Shown: positions 1-9,263, numbered from the stretch's first letter. The stretch: 64,000 nt of DNA from Ohtaekwangia sp036786105 (GCF_036786105.1 NZ_DAIQRQ010000002.1:170507-234506); one strand, 5' to 3'. A program made the numbers and translations. The notes: a model not told the origin generated them from the sequence alone.

Positions 1-650
1 ACAGCCACGGGAAACTTCGCAAGAGAAACAGGTTTTCAACAAAAGCATTTCCGGATACAGATAGCAATACGATCCGTTGGAAGGCCTTCGATTGTGCTGG
101 TACATGGCAATCTTCTGATCCCCCTATAGAAGAGGCTTTACTGGATAATGGTGATGGAAAAGCTATACGTTGGCAATGTATACTGCCGCAAGGTGATGCA
201 ACGGTGCGCATCGGCAAGGGCGGTATATATAGCGGACGAGGCTATGCAGAGAAGATCGAGTTGACCATTGCTCCCTGGAAACTTCCCATCGATGAGTTGC
301 ATTGGGGAAGATTCCTCGCAGAAGGTCACACGATAATCTGGATTCGCTGGATAGGCGCCGCCCCCAAAGCGCTGGTATATTACAACGGACAAAGCATAGC
401 TGCCCCTGGTATAGCACAAGACAAAATTGTATTTGACAGATACATCCTCCAACTGTCAGATGCACACACTTTGCGGAAAGGAACCGTCACCACCACAGTT
501 TTTGCAAGATTTCCTGCACTTGCAAAACTATTCCCGAAATCTATACTTCAACTGCAGGAAAACAAATGGCTTTCAGCCGGAACATTGTATCGTGGTAAAC
601 ACGTTATGGCAACCGGACAAGCTATACATGAAATAGTACAATGGAAGTGA
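1..650 (+). CDS. Lipocalin/CrtC-like protein, 3' part only
   Basis: The reading frame is open from the first complete codon (position 3) to the TGA at 648-650, so the start lies outside the window. About 215 C-terminal residues are visible. They have no membrane segment and many alternating hydrophobic/polar stretches, as in a beta-barrel. The block PWKLP..ELHWGRFL followed by an IIWIRWIG strand resembles the lipocalin-like AttH/carotenoid 1,2-hydratase (CrtC) superfamily. That is recall of a pattern, not a confirmed hit, so no reaction is assigned. The 3' end overlaps the start of the next gene by 10 bases (641-650), so the two are probably translated together. Confidence 0.55.
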   Translation, partial: SHGKLRKRNRFSTKAFPDTDSNTIRWKAFDCAGTWQSSDPPIEEALLDNGDGKAIRWQCILPQGDATVRIGKGGIYSGRGYAEKIELTIAPWKLPIDELHWGRFLAEGHTIIWIRWIGAAPKALVYYNGQSIAAPGIAQDKIVFDRYILQLSDAHTLRKGTVTTTVFARFPALAKLFPKSILQLQENKWLSAGTLYRGKHVMATGQAIHEIVQWK

Positions 651-2569
651 ACAGTTCTTTTCTCGGCAAATTTCTGTATGCCGTTTTCTTTTGCATGATC
701 GTTCCCGCGGGGTTGTATTGGTGGGCACTACAACTTCCTGTTACATTACCCGTAGTGGGTAATGCACTGATCGGATCGGCTTTGGCGATCATTGGTTTTT
801 TACTCGTTGCATTATCCATGTTCGATCTCTGGCGATATGGCGAAGGCTTGCCCATGAATGCCTATCCTCCTAAAAACTTTGTAGACAGAGGGTGGTATAG
901 TTTATTTCGACATCCTATATATACAGGATTTTGTTTTTGCTGTGCCGGTATATCTATGGTGGCTCAATCGGCTGGCGGCTTTTACGTAATAACCCCGGTG
1001 ATGTTTATACTGTGTATTGCGTTGGTTGCCGGATACGAAGAGCCGGATCTTCTGAAACGTTTTGGTAAGCTGCCACGCAAAACAATTTTTGGATTGCCTG
1101 AAGAAGCTACAGCACAGCCCGTCATCGCTGAACGCTTCGGAGTATTCGTATCCGCCTTTGTGCCCTGGTTTGCCATGTATGAGTTGTTTATATACATGGG
1201 CATCGATCATTACTATATAAATACAATTTTACCCTTTGAAGAGAATTGGCCGGTGCTGGAATGGCCCGAGGTATTCTATGCATCTATATATTTCTTTGTT
1301 GGTTTGCTGCCCTTCTTTCTCAAAACAAAATCGCAATTGCGTAGCTTTTTGTTACTGGCGTGGTGGAGTGCCGGCATTGGTATATTTATGTTCTTTGTAT
1401 TTCCATTTTACTCAGCACCCCGTGCCTTTGTGCCTCAAACGTGGTTGGGAGAATTTATTCTGTACGAGCGTTCTATCGATGGGCCTTCTGCGGCATTTCC
1501 TTCCTTTCATGTTATATGGTCGCTGGTGGCTGCTGTTACATGGAGCGCATTTATACCACGGTGGCGCGTTATATGGTGGTGGCTTGCAGGTATGATTACT
1601 TTCAGCTGTATAGCCACAGCAGTGCATTCTGTAGCTGACGCAGTTATGGCCATGATAGTAGTATGGACCGCAGCGAAGCGCAACACCGTCTGGACATATC
1701 TTCAGCGCAGAAGCGAACAATTGGCAAACTCCTGGAGGGAGATCCGGATTGGTAAATTCAGAATTATAAACCATAGTATATATGCCGGTCTTGCAGCGGG
1801 TCTGGGTATTTTGATTGCAGCACAGTTTTCCATTCGTATAGAAGTGCTTTTAATTACATCGTTCTCGTCTTTGGCGGGTGGTGTGCTATGGGGGCAGTTT
1901 GTTGAAGGTTCTCCCAGGTTGCTCAGGCCGTTTGGTTACTACGGTGCCTTGCTCGGAGGGTTGGCAGGATTATCTATAGCGCATATAGTATACGGGCAAT
2001 CTTATGTAGCGATGGCATGTGCTTTTGCACTGGCTGCTCCGTGGACACAAGCTGTTGGCCGGCTGCGTTGCATGGTGCAAGGATGTTGCCATGGTACTGT
2101 AACCAGCGGGCAGTGGGGCATCCGGTATATAAATGAGCATAGCCGTGTTTGTAAAGTCTCTGATCTGAAAGGCAAGCCGCTGCATAATACACAACTATAT
2201 TCTATCTTCTCTAACATCATTATTGGCCTGGTATTGTTGCGTTTATGGGTGGCAGATGCTTCGCCTTCGCTTATTGTAGGCATGTACTTTATACTTTCTG
2301 GTGCAGCGCGTTTTATAGAAGAAGCCTATCGTGGCGAAGCACAAACGAAGATCATTGCTAAACTTCGTATATACCAATGGCTTGCTATCGCTTCCATAGT
2401 GGCAGGTGTAGCGGTTACAGTGATACAATCGTCCGATCAGGTTTTGTTGACTCCTTCCTTTTCCTTTCCGGTTGCATTAGCCATTTTTGTTTCGGCGCTA
2501 AGCTGGGCGTTTGGCATGGGTATGGATTTCCCGAACTCAAACGTTCGCTTTTCGAGACTTACAGGATAG
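641..2569 (+). CDS. Three-module membrane protein: ICMT-like + PAP2-like + Lgt-like
   Basis: A 642-residue polytopic membrane protein. Residues ~1-155 look like an isoprenylcysteine/phospholipid methyltransferase fold: RHPIYTG at 90-96 and a later EE..LL.RFGKLPRKT block. Residues ~170-345 look like a PAP2 phosphatase or phosphotransferase: PSFH at 287-290 and a third motif with S322, H329 and D333; the usual Arg after the Ser is Cys323. Residues ~375-620 look like prolipoprotein diacylglyceryl transferase: FGYYGALLGG (429-438), GRLRCMVQGCCHG (473-485), NTQLYS (516-521) and ARFIEEAYR (556-564). The catalytic His of Lgt in the HGG motif appears as Tyr. Together this suggests a lipid-modifying or lipid-transfer enzyme with an unknown substrate. 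It overlaps the upstream gene and ends 1 base before the aminotransferase start, so it sits in an operon. Confidence 0.75.
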   Translation: MEVNSSFLGKFLYAVFFCMIVPAGLYWWALQLPVTLPVVGNALIGSALAIIGFLLVALSMFDLWRYGEGLPMNAYPPKNFVDRGWYSLFRHPIYTGFCFCCAGISMVAQSAGGFYVITPVMFILCIALVAGYEEPDLLKRFGKLPRKTIFGLPEEATAQPVIAERFGVFVSAFVPWFAMYELFIYMGIDHYYINTILPFEENWPVLEWPEVFYASIYFFVGLLPFFLKTKSQLRSFLLLAWWSAGIGIFMFFVFPFYSAPRAFVPQTWLGEFILYERSIDGPSAAFPSFHVIWSLVAAVTWSAFIPRWRVIWWWLAGMITFSCIATAVHSVADAVMAMIVVWTAAKRNTVWTYLQRRSEQLANSWREIRIGKFRIINHSIYAGLAAGLGILIAAQFSIRIEVLLITSFSSLAGGVLWGQFVEGSPRLLRPFGYYGALLGGLAGLSIAHIVYGQSYVAMACAFALAAPWTQAVGRLRCMVQGCCHGTVTSGQWGIRYINEHSRVCKVSDLKGKPLHNTQLYSIFSNIIIGLVLLRLWVADASPSLIVGMYFILSGAARFIEEAYRGEAQTKIIAKLRIYQWLAIASIVAGVAVTVIQSSDQVLLTPSFSFPVALAIFVSALSWAFGMGMDFPNSNVRFSRLTG

Positions 2570-2570
2570 C

Positions 2571-3710
2571 ATGCAGATACAATCAAGACTTCCCGATATA
2601 GGTACATCTATATTTTCGATCATGTCGAAAATGGCGCTCGATCATGGAGCTATCAACCTGTCGCAGGGTTTCCCGGATTTCAGCATAGATGAAAACATCA
2701 TTAATCTCGTGCATCGCTATATGCTGGAAGGCAACAACCAGTATGCGCCTATGCCGGGAGCACCCATACTGCGCAGCACGATAGCAACAGTTATAGCCGA
2801 CACCTATCAACGTACGATAGACCCGGAAACGGAGATTACCATAACAGCCGGTGCAACAGAGGGTATATTTGCCGTTATAGCAGCTGTGATCAGTGCCGGT
2901 GATGAAGTAATTTTATTTGATCCGTCATACGACTCCTACAATCCCGCGATCCGGTTGAATGGCGGTATTCCAATACACATCAACATGACTTCGGATTTTT
3001 CGATTGATTGGGATATGGTTCGTGCGAAGATCACACCGCGCACCAAGCTGATCATGATCAATACACCGCATAATCCCAGCGGTGCTGTTTTGCAGGAGCA
3101 TGATTTGAAAGCGTTGGAAAAAATTGCGTTGGAATATAACCTGCTCGTGTTGAGTGACGAAGTATATGAACGACTCATCTTCGATGATGTCAAACATCAA
3201 AGTGTGTTGCGTTATCCGGCTTTGGCAGCGCGCAGCTTTGCCGTGTTCTCATTCGGTAAAACATTTCATGCTACGGGTTGGAAAGCAGGCTATGTCGTGG
3301 CCCCGGATTACCTGACGCGCGAAGTACGCAAAACGCATCAGTTCATTGTTTTCAGCGTTAACACACCGGTGCAACTGGCATTGGCGGAGTATATGCAAAC
3401 ACCTTCCCATTATCAGTCACTCGGTAAATTTTACCAGCAGAAGCGCGACTTCTTTTTGCACCAGATAAAGGGTTCTTCGTTTGAGCCACTGCCCAGCAGA
3501 GGTTCATATTTTCAGGTAGTGTCATACAGAAACATCTCAAAGCAAGGCGATGTAGCCATGGCAGAAGAACTTACCAGGCAATTCAAGGTCGCGTCTATTC
3601 CCGTATCGGTGTTCTATCAGGATAAAACCGATAATCACTTACTGCGCTTTTGTTTTGCCAAGAAAGAAGAAACACTCGAGCGGGCAGGAGCAATTTTGCG
3701 GAAGCTGTAG
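2571..3710 (+). CDS. Methionine/glutamine aminotransferase (class I/II, PLP)
   Basis: A 379-aa fold-type I PLP enzyme close to YbdL/kynurenine-oxoglutarate transaminase, which use methionine, glutamine or aromatic amino acids. PLP contacts are visible: Lys230 in SFGKTFHATGWK, Asp196 in LSDEVYE and Asn168 in NTPHNPSG. The ATG at 2571 is preferred over an in-frame upstream start at 2511, because the latter would overlap the membrane gene by about 60 bases and homologues begin near SRLP. The omega-amidase at 3871 suggests that the two work as a glutaminase II pair: this enzyme makes methionine from 2-keto-4-methylthiobutyrate with glutamine as donor, and the amidase removes the 2-oxoglutaramate formed. 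Confidence 0.85.
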   Translation: MQIQSRLPDIGTSIFSIMSKMALDHGAINLSQGFPDFSIDENIINLVHRYMLEGNNQYAPMPGAPILRSTIATVIADTYQRTIDPETEITITAGATEGIFAVIAAVISAGDEVILFDPSYDSYNPAIRLNGGIPIHINMTSDFSIDWDMVRAKITPRTKLIMINTPHNPSGAVLQEHDLKALEKIALEYNLLVLSDEVYERLIFDDVKHQSVLRYPALAARSFAVFSFGKTFHATGWKAGYVVAPDYLTREVRKTHQFIVFSVNTPVQLALAEYMQTPSHYQSLGKFYQQKRDFFLHQIKGSSFEPLPSRGSYFQVVSYRNISKQGDVAMAEELTRQFKVASIPVSVFYQDKTDNHLLRFCFAKKEETLERAGAILRKL

Positions 3711-3870
3711 AGCCACTCACTGTAACAAAGAAGAGAATCGTGCCGCGGAAACTCGTTTGGGCTTATCTTCCCATGCTGGAGACCACCGGTGAAAAACCAT
3801 CCAAAAAGAAAAATTTGGTCTTTAGATTTACTTGATCATTGCGTTTCTTTGCAGCCAAATCCACACCGCC

Positions 3871-4701
3871 ATGCAAGACCTGAAAATCACCATAATCCAA
3901 TCTGATTTACACTGGGAAGACGTTGAAGCCAACCTTTCGATGTTTGAAGAGAAGATTTGGCAGGTGAGCGGGCTCGATAAAGATGTGATTGTGCTACCCG
4001 AAATGTTCACCACAGGCTTTACGATGGCTGCCGGCCGCAAGGCCGAAATGATGAACATGCGCACCTTTAAGTGGATGCGCCAGATGGCCGATCAAAGCGG
4101 AGCGCTGATTCTGGGCAGCTATATCGTGAAAGTGCACGAGCGCTACTACAATCGCCTGCTGTGGATGGAGCCGGGCGGAAATTTCAAGACCTACGATAAA
4201 CGCCATCTGTTCCGGATGGAAAATGAACATAAAGTTTATACTCCTGGCGAGAGCTTACTTATTGGCACCTGGAAAGGCTGGAAGATTTGTCCGCTGATCT
4301 GTTACGACCTGCGTTTCCCCGTATGGAGCCGTAATCGCTGGGATCGCGCCACTCAAAAACTTTCTTACGATGTAGCCATCTATGTTGCCAACTGGCCAAC
4401 GATTCGCATCGATATGTGGGATACGCTGCTGAAAGCCCGCGCCATTGAGAACCTGAGCTACGTAGTAGGTGTAAACCGCATTGGGCAGGACGATCAGGGC
4501 GTAGAGTATAACGGCCATTCATCCATTATCAGTCCCAAAGGCGATGTAATCTATACCAACGAAGGAGCCGAGGCGATACGAACCATGGAATTAAGCGCCA
4601 ATGCACTGCATGCTTTCCGCGATCGTTTCCCCGCCTATATGGATGCCGATGACTTTACAATCGAATTCGAAGAATACGAAGCGTCAGATTATCTCGATTG
4701 A
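3871..4701 (+). CDS. Omega-amidase of the nitrilase family (YafV-like)
   Basis: A 276-aa carbon-nitrogen hydrolase. The nitrilase triad is visible as Glu44 (VLPEMF), Lys110 (TYDKRHLF) and Cys144 (PLICYDLRFP). The length and the LRFPVWSRN tail after the Cys fit the omega-amidase branch, which hydrolyses 2-oxoglutaramate or 2-oxosuccinamate to the keto acid and ammonia. The ATG at 3871 is chosen because MQDLKITIIQ is the normal start of the fold; an in-frame start 39 bases earlier adds a sequence with no family match. It lies 160 bases after the transaminase, so it may have its own promoter. Confidence 0.85.
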   Translation: MQDLKITIIQSDLHWEDVEANLSMFEEKIWQVSGLDKDVIVLPEMFTTGFTMAAGRKAEMMNMRTFKWMRQMADQSGALILGSYIVKVHERYYNRLLWMEPGGNFKTYDKRHLFRMENEHKVYTPGESLLIGTWKGWKICPLICYDLRFPVWSRNRWDRATQKLSYDVAIYVANWPTIRIDMWDTLLKARAIENLSYVVGVNRIGQDDQGVEYNGHSSIISPKGDVIYTNEGAEAIRTMELSANALHAFRDRFPAYMDADDFTIEFEEYEASDYLD

Positions 4702-4811
4702 TGCAAAAGCGGGTTACAGGTTCAAAGTTCAAGGAGCGTTTAAGGTTCAGGTTGGGTGCTTATTGGCGAAAGAAAATTCACAGGGCTCTTCATAAATCGT
4801 GTGTCAAAAAC

Positions 4812-4819
4812 TACTTTTG
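4812..4819 (+). promoter_or_regulatory. Possible purH promoter -7 box (TACTTTTG)
   Basis: TACTTTTG matches the Bacteroidota -7 element TAnnTTTG and is followed by CACC. It lies 39 bases before the purH ATG. No clear TTG/TTTG -33 element was found at the expected distance, so support is partial. Confidence 0.35.
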
Positions 4820-4858
4820 CACCCTCATTTTTAATCACTTATAATTTACCTGAACCTC

Positions 4859-6385
4859 ATGGCCAATCAAAAGATTACCCGAGCCCTTATTTCTGTTTTT
4901 TATAAAGATAACCTTGAGCCGATCGTTCACGCACTCGGCAAGCAGGGCGTAGAATTTGTATCTACCGGAGGCACTCAGGATTTCATTGAGAAGCTTGGCT
5001 ATAAAGTAACGCCTGTAGAAAACCTTACCGGATATCCTTCTATTTTTGGTGGTCGCGTAAAAACATTGCACCCTGCTATCTTCGGGGGTATACTATATCG
5101 CCGCGATGATGCCGGTGACATTAACCAGGCAAAAGAATTTAAGATCGCCCCGATCGACCTGGTGATTGTTGATCTGTATCCTTTCGAGGAAACAGTTGCC
5201 AAAGGCGGTTCGGAAGAAGATATCATTGAGAAAATAGACATCGGAGGAATATCGCTGATACGCGGTGCTGCCAAGAATTTTAACGATGTGCTCATCGTTT
5301 CTTCGCGTAATCAATATGGTGCGTTGCTCCAGCTTCTGCAGGAGAAAAATTGCTCGTCAGACCTGCGCGATCGCAAGAAGTTTGCTGCGATGGCTTTCGA
5401 TGTTACCTCGCACTACGATGCTGCTATATTCAGCTACTTCAACAACGAGTTTCAGATTCCCAGCTTTAAAAAAAGTTATCAGGAAGGACGTGTACTTCGC
5501 TATGGGGAAAATCCGCATCAAAAAGGAACATACTATGGCGACCTCGATGGATTGTTCGAACAGCTTAATGGTAAAGAACTTTCCTATAACAACCTGGTAG
5601 ATATAGATGCTGCTGTAAACCTTGTAAAAGAATTTGAAGGTGAAACAGCGTTTGTTATTATTAAGCATACCAATGCGTGCGGTGTAGCTACAGCACCTTC
5701 CGTAAAAGAAGCATACCTCAAGGCTTTTCAGGCTGATACTATATCTGCTTTCGGAGGTGTGCTGGCAACAAACAAAACGATAGACCTGCCTGCAGCGGAA
5801 GAGATCAACAAACTGTTCTTCGAAATATTGATTGCTCCCAGCTATACCGAAGATGCACTCGCACTGTTGAGGAGCAAGAAGAACCGGATGTTGTTGCTAC
5901 AGAAAAAGCAACTCATCGAAACCCGACAAAGCAAGACTATATTAAACGGTGTGATTGAGCAAGACCTCGATCTGAAAACCGATTCACAAGCCGACTTGAA
6001 AGTGGTAACAAAGGTGGCGCCTACAACGGCGGAAGTAAATGCTTTACTCTTCGCCAGTAAAATATGCAAGCACACCAAGTCGAATACAATTATACTGGCT
6101 ATAGAAGGGCAGTTACTGGCCAGTGGAGTAGGGCAGACTTCACGTGTAGATGCATTGCGGCAAGCTATAGAGAAGGCCGGTACATTTGGCTTTAACCTGC
6201 AGGGTGCCGTGATGGCATCGGATGCTTTCTTTCCATTCCCCGATTGTGTGGAAATTGCTAACCAACATGGGATACATGCGGTGATACAACCGGGTGGATC
6301 AGTAAAAGATCAGGACTCGATTGACTACTGCGATCAGCATAACATGGCCATGGTGTTTACAGGCATTCGTCACTTTAAACATTAA
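4859..6385 (+). CDS. purH: Bifunctional AICAR formyltransferase / IMP cyclohydrolase
   Basis: 508 aa. It carries out the last two steps of purine synthesis: formyl transfer from 10-formyl-THF to AICAR, then ring closure to IMP. The N-terminal ~130 residues form the MGS-like cyclohydrolase domain (STGGT, then VKTLHPAIFGG). The formyltransferase domain shows RYGENPHQKG, the catalytic KHTNACG motif and SDAFFPFPDCVE near the C-terminus. The length is normal for the family. It lies upstream of mreB, an arrangement common in Bacteroidota, but a terminator at 6472-6499 separates the two transcripts. Confidence 0.97.
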   Translation: MANQKITRALISVFYKDNLEPIVHALGKQGVEFVSTGGTQDFIEKLGYKVTPVENLTGYPSIFGGRVKTLHPAIFGGILYRRDDAGDINQAKEFKIAPIDLVIVDLYPFEETVAKGGSEEDIIEKIDIGGISLIRGAAKNFNDVLIVSSRNQYGALLQLLQEKNCSSDLRDRKKFAAMAFDVTSHYDAAIFSYFNNEFQIPSFKKSYQEGRVLRYGENPHQKGTYYGDLDGLFEQLNGKELSYNNLVDIDAAVNLVKEFEGETAFVIIKHTNACGVATAPSVKEAYLKAFQADTISAFGGVLATNKTIDLPAAEEINKLFFEILIAPSYTEDALALLRSKKNRMLLLQKKQLIETRQSKTILNGVIEQDLDLKTDSQADLKVVTKVAPTTAEVNALLFASKICKHTKSNTIILAIEGQLLASGVGQTSRVDALRQAIEKAGTFGFNLQGAVMASDAFFPFPDCVEIANQHGIHAVIQPGGSVKDQDSIDYCDQHNMAMVFTGIRHFKH

Positions 6386-6408
6386 TCCCAACTTTTTTAT
6401 ATGTCTTG

Positions 6409-6458
6409 ATGTTCACTGTTCCATGGCAATGTCTTCATTGGACAGGAACAGTGAACAT
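6409..6458 (+). repeat. Perfect 14-bp inverted repeat with inner dyad, purH-mreB gap
   Basis: ATGTTCACTGTTCC (6409-6422) is the exact reverse complement of 6445-6458. Inside the 22-base loop CAATG and CATTG pair again around TCTT, so a two-tier hairpin can form. No T-run follows. It comes 23 bases after the purH stop, just before a conventional terminator, so it may protect the mRNA end, act as a processing site or bind a protein. Confidence 0.7.
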
Positions 6459-6471
6459 GAAAGCTTTAACC

Positions 6472-6499
6472 CCTGTCGGTTCATCGACAGGAATTTTTT
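6472..6499 (+). terminator. Rho-independent terminator of purH
   Basis: The 7-bp stem CCTGTCG/CGACAGG (6472-6478 and 6485-6491) with a 6-base loop is followed by AATTTTTT. It ends the purH transcript and leaves about 130 bases for an mreB promoter. Confidence 0.8.
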
Positions 6500-6628
6500 A
6501 GCCCGGTAAAAAACTTACATTTTTAAGCTGTTAATCATTATTTTGGTAAATTAAATGCAATTTTACGGGCGACTATATCAGTCAAACTTTTCCGGTTATA
6601 ATTTTTAAACTTTAGGGAATACAGATAC

Positions 6629-7654
6629 ATGGCATTTTTTGACTTCTTTACCAGTGACATTGCAATAGATCTGGGGACAGCAAACACCCTTATCATTTAC
6701 AAAGACAAAATTGTAGTAGATGAGCCTTCTATCATCGCGCTGGATAAAGTAAACAGCAAGGTGTTGGCCATCGGTCGCGAGGCGATGCAGATGCACGAGA
6801 AGACGCACGATCACATCAAGACGATCCGTCCGCTGAAAGAAGGTGTGATTGCCGACTTCCAGGCTGCCGAGATGATGATCCGGGGGCTCATCAAAATGAT
6901 TGATACCGGCAAGCGTCTCTTCCCACCGTCATACCGCATGGTAATCTGTATACCTTCAGGTATTACCGAAGTAGAGAAGCGCGCTGTACGCGACTCTGCA
7001 GAACATGCCGGTGCTAAAGAAGTATATATGATCTACGAACCGATTGCCGCTGCCATTGGTACAGGTATAGATATAGAACAGCCGATCGGTAACATGATCG
7101 TAGACATTGGCGGAGGTACCACCGATATCGCGGTGATAGCACTCTCGGGTATAGTGTGTGACCAGTCGATTCGAGTAGCCGGTGATACCTTTAACCGTGA
7201 TATCCTTGATTATATGAGACGCCAGCACAACCTGTTGATTGGTGAGCGCTCGGCTGAGAAAGTGAAGATCGAAGTAGGCTCTGCGCTTACTGAGCTTGAT
7301 GACGGACCGGATGATTACGAAATCCGTGGTCGCGACTTGATGACCGGTATTCCTAAAACAATCAAGATATCCTATTCGGAAGTTGCCTTTGCTCTTGATA
7401 AGTCTGTTTCCAAACTGGAAGAAGCGGTATTGAAAGCATTGGAAACATCTCCTCCCGAATTGTCGGCCGATATATATGAGCGCGGTATATACCTTACAGG
7501 AGGTGGCGCGTTGCTGAGAGGGCTCGACAAACGTCTTGCACTCAAAACCAAGCTGCCTATTCACGTGGCAGACGATCCGCTGCGTGCCGTTGTTCGTGGC
7601 ACAGGCCAGGCACTGAAAAATATTCCACAGTTTCGTGCAGTATTAATGACCTAG
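6629..7654 (+). CDS. mreB: Rod shape-determining protein MreB
   Basis: A 341-aa bacterial actin that polymerises under the inner membrane and guides lateral cell-wall synthesis. The ATP-binding motifs of the actin fold are clear: DLGTANTLI at residues ~10-18, DIGGGTTDIAV in the middle and YLTGGGALLRGL near the C-terminus. The N-terminus MAFFDFFTSD is short and hydrophobic, suitable for membrane contact. First gene of the cluster mreB-mreC-mreD-mrdA-rodA. Confidence 0.98.
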   Translation: MAFFDFFTSDIAIDLGTANTLIIYKDKIVVDEPSIIALDKVNSKVLAIGREAMQMHEKTHDHIKTIRPLKEGVIADFQAAEMMIRGLIKMIDTGKRLFPPSYRMVICIPSGITEVEKRAVRDSAEHAGAKEVYMIYEPIAAAIGTGIDIEQPIGNMIVDIGGGTTDIAVIALSGIVCDQSIRVAGDTFNRDILDYMRRQHNLLIGERSAEKVKIEVGSALTELDDGPDDYEIRGRDLMTGIPKTIKISYSEVAFALDKSVSKLEEAVLKALETSPPELSADIYERGIYLTGGGALLRGLDKRLALKTKLPIHVADDPLRAVVRGTGQALKNIPQFRAVLMT

Positions 7655-7721
7655 TCTGCAGTTGGCGAATGGGTGAGGTACGAATATCATCGAGGGTTGA
7701 ACGCACCTTAACTGAAGTTTA

Positions 7722-8564
7722 ATGGAGCGTCTATTTTATTTCATCTATCAGTATCGGGCTTTCTTTACGTTTATCGTGCTGGAAGTATTTTGCTTCTGGC
7801 TGGTGGTGGAGAACAATGCATACCAGGGAGCCAAATTCTTCAACTCCTCCAACACCGTAGTTGCTTCCCTCAACAATTTCTCCCAGAGCATCCGCGATTA
7901 TTTTTTGCTACGCGATGTAAACACCACACTGGCAGAAGAGAACGCTGCCTTACGCAAGCGGGTAGAACAAAATAACCAGCGTGTGCAATCTTCCGACAGC
8001 GTTGCATCCGTAACGGATTCTTCCTTCATTAAACGCTTCGATTTTATCAGTGCCAAAGTCGTTAACAATCACGTAGATCAATTCAAGAATTTCATCACGA
8101 TTAATAAAGGAAAAGATGCCGGTATAGAGCCCGGCATGGCTGTAATCAGCCCGGGTGGTGTTGTGGGCAAAGTAAAAATGGTTTCCAATCATTATGGTGT
8201 TGTAACTTCTTTACTGCATATCGATCTGATGGTTTCCGCTTTGCTGAAACGCACCGGGCACTACGGATCGGTGCAATGGGAAGGCCGGGATCCGCAAATT
8301 GTCAAGTTCAAATATATTCCGCGCCACGTGAACCCGATGGTGGGCGATTCGGTTGTTACATCCGGATTCAATGCCATTTTTCCCGAAGGTATAATGATCG
8401 GAACGATCGTGGATGTGAAGCTGGGCAATGAGGCACTCTCATACGACCTTAGTGTAAAACTTTCGCAAGACTTCCGTAAACTCTCTTATGTTACCGTTGT
8501 GCGTAGTGTTTTAAAGAACGAACAGGATTCGCTGGAGCATGCCGTAAACGAACTGGAGCGATGA
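7722..8564 (+). CDS. mreC: Rod shape-determining protein MreC
   Basis: A 280-aa bitopic protein with an N-terminal membrane helix (residues ~11-30), a heptad-rich stretch with LAEENAALRKRVEQ at about 70-83, and a periplasmic beta domain containing the family block GIEPGMAVISPGGVVGKV. MreC links the MreB filaments to the PBP2/RodA synthase. The mreD start overlaps its stop codon (ATGA at 8561-8564), so translation of the two is coupled. Confidence 0.95.
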   Translation: MERLFYFIYQYRAFFTFIVLEVFCFWLVVENNAYQGAKFFNSSNTVVASLNNFSQSIRDYFLLRDVNTTLAEENAALRKRVEQNNQRVQSSDSVASVTDSSFIKRFDFISAKVVNNHVDQFKNFITINKGKDAGIEPGMAVISPGGVVGKVKMVSNHYGVVTSLLHIDLMVSALLKRTGHYGSVQWEGRDPQIVKFKYIPRHVNPMVGDSVVTSGFNAIFPEGIMIGTIVDVKLGNEALSYDLSVKLSQDFRKLSYVTVVRSVLKNEQDSLEHAVNELER

Positions 8565-9073
8565 ACAGAGGTATAATACTACAGGTTTTTGCTTTTTTTG
8601 TTTATCTGTTCTACCAGGTATTAATCCTGCAGAATGTAGTATTGTTCCACACGGCTTTCTGTTTTCTCTATGTAGTATACCTATTGTTGTTGCCTGTGGA
8701 AACCAATCCGCTGGTGTTGATGGGTATAGGGTTTATGATGGGCTTTGCCGTAGATATGTTCTATGAAAGTATAGGACTTCATGCCTTTGCCTGTGTACTG
8801 ATCATGTATCTGCGGAACTATTGGCTTAATTCCATGACACCGCAGGGAGGCTACGATAGCAATACCACCCCTTCTCTGGCTATGGGAGGATTTCAGTGGT
8901 TTGTGATCTATTCTTTGCCTTTGGTGTTTGTGCACCACGCAGTTTTATTTTTTATGGAAGCAGGGGGCTTCGGTATGTTCTGGTTCACACTTTGGAAAAC
9001 AATTACCAGTACATTTTTTACCATGCTTGTAATTTTAATCGCACAATTTCTGTTTCCAGGAAGAAGACGATAG
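8561..9073 (+). CDS. mreD: Rod shape-determining protein MreD
   Basis: A 170-aa integral membrane protein with about five hydrophobic helices. The family signature is in the GIGFMMGFAVDMFYESIGLH region, where the conserved Asp follows the GF. It is the partner of MreC in the elongasome. The ATGA overlap with mreC fixes the start. Confidence 0.92.
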   Translation: MNRGIILQVFAFFVYLFYQVLILQNVVLFHTAFCFLYVVYLLLLPVETNPLVLMGIGFMMGFAVDMFYESIGLHAFACVLIMYLRNYWLNSMTPQGGYDSNTTPSLAMGGFQWFVIYSLPLVFVHHAVLFFMEAGGFGMFWFTLWKTITSTFFTMLVILIAQFLFPGRRR

Positions 9074-9263
9074 GTAACTTTGTACTCGCTTCGCTGCTCG
9101 TCAGCGTTCCGTTAAAAGCGAACCACCTACCTTCTGATCTTTTCCTGAAAACCAAAGACCCACACCCTCGCTCCGCATGTCCCCTATATTTACCGGCAAC
9201 AGTGCCATGATGCATTGCTGCCGAAACCTGCAAGCTTTACTTTTTTAAATTGCCTGTACTATT

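Noticed and set aside
3711..3870. Open frame across the gap between the aminotransferase and the omega-amidase
   Set aside because: It is the out-of-frame tail of the transaminase region; the gap shows no start site, hairpin or conserved peptide.
6956..7564. Minus-strand open frame of 202 codons
   Set aside because: Antisense to mreB; the mreB reading carries all actin-fold motifs.
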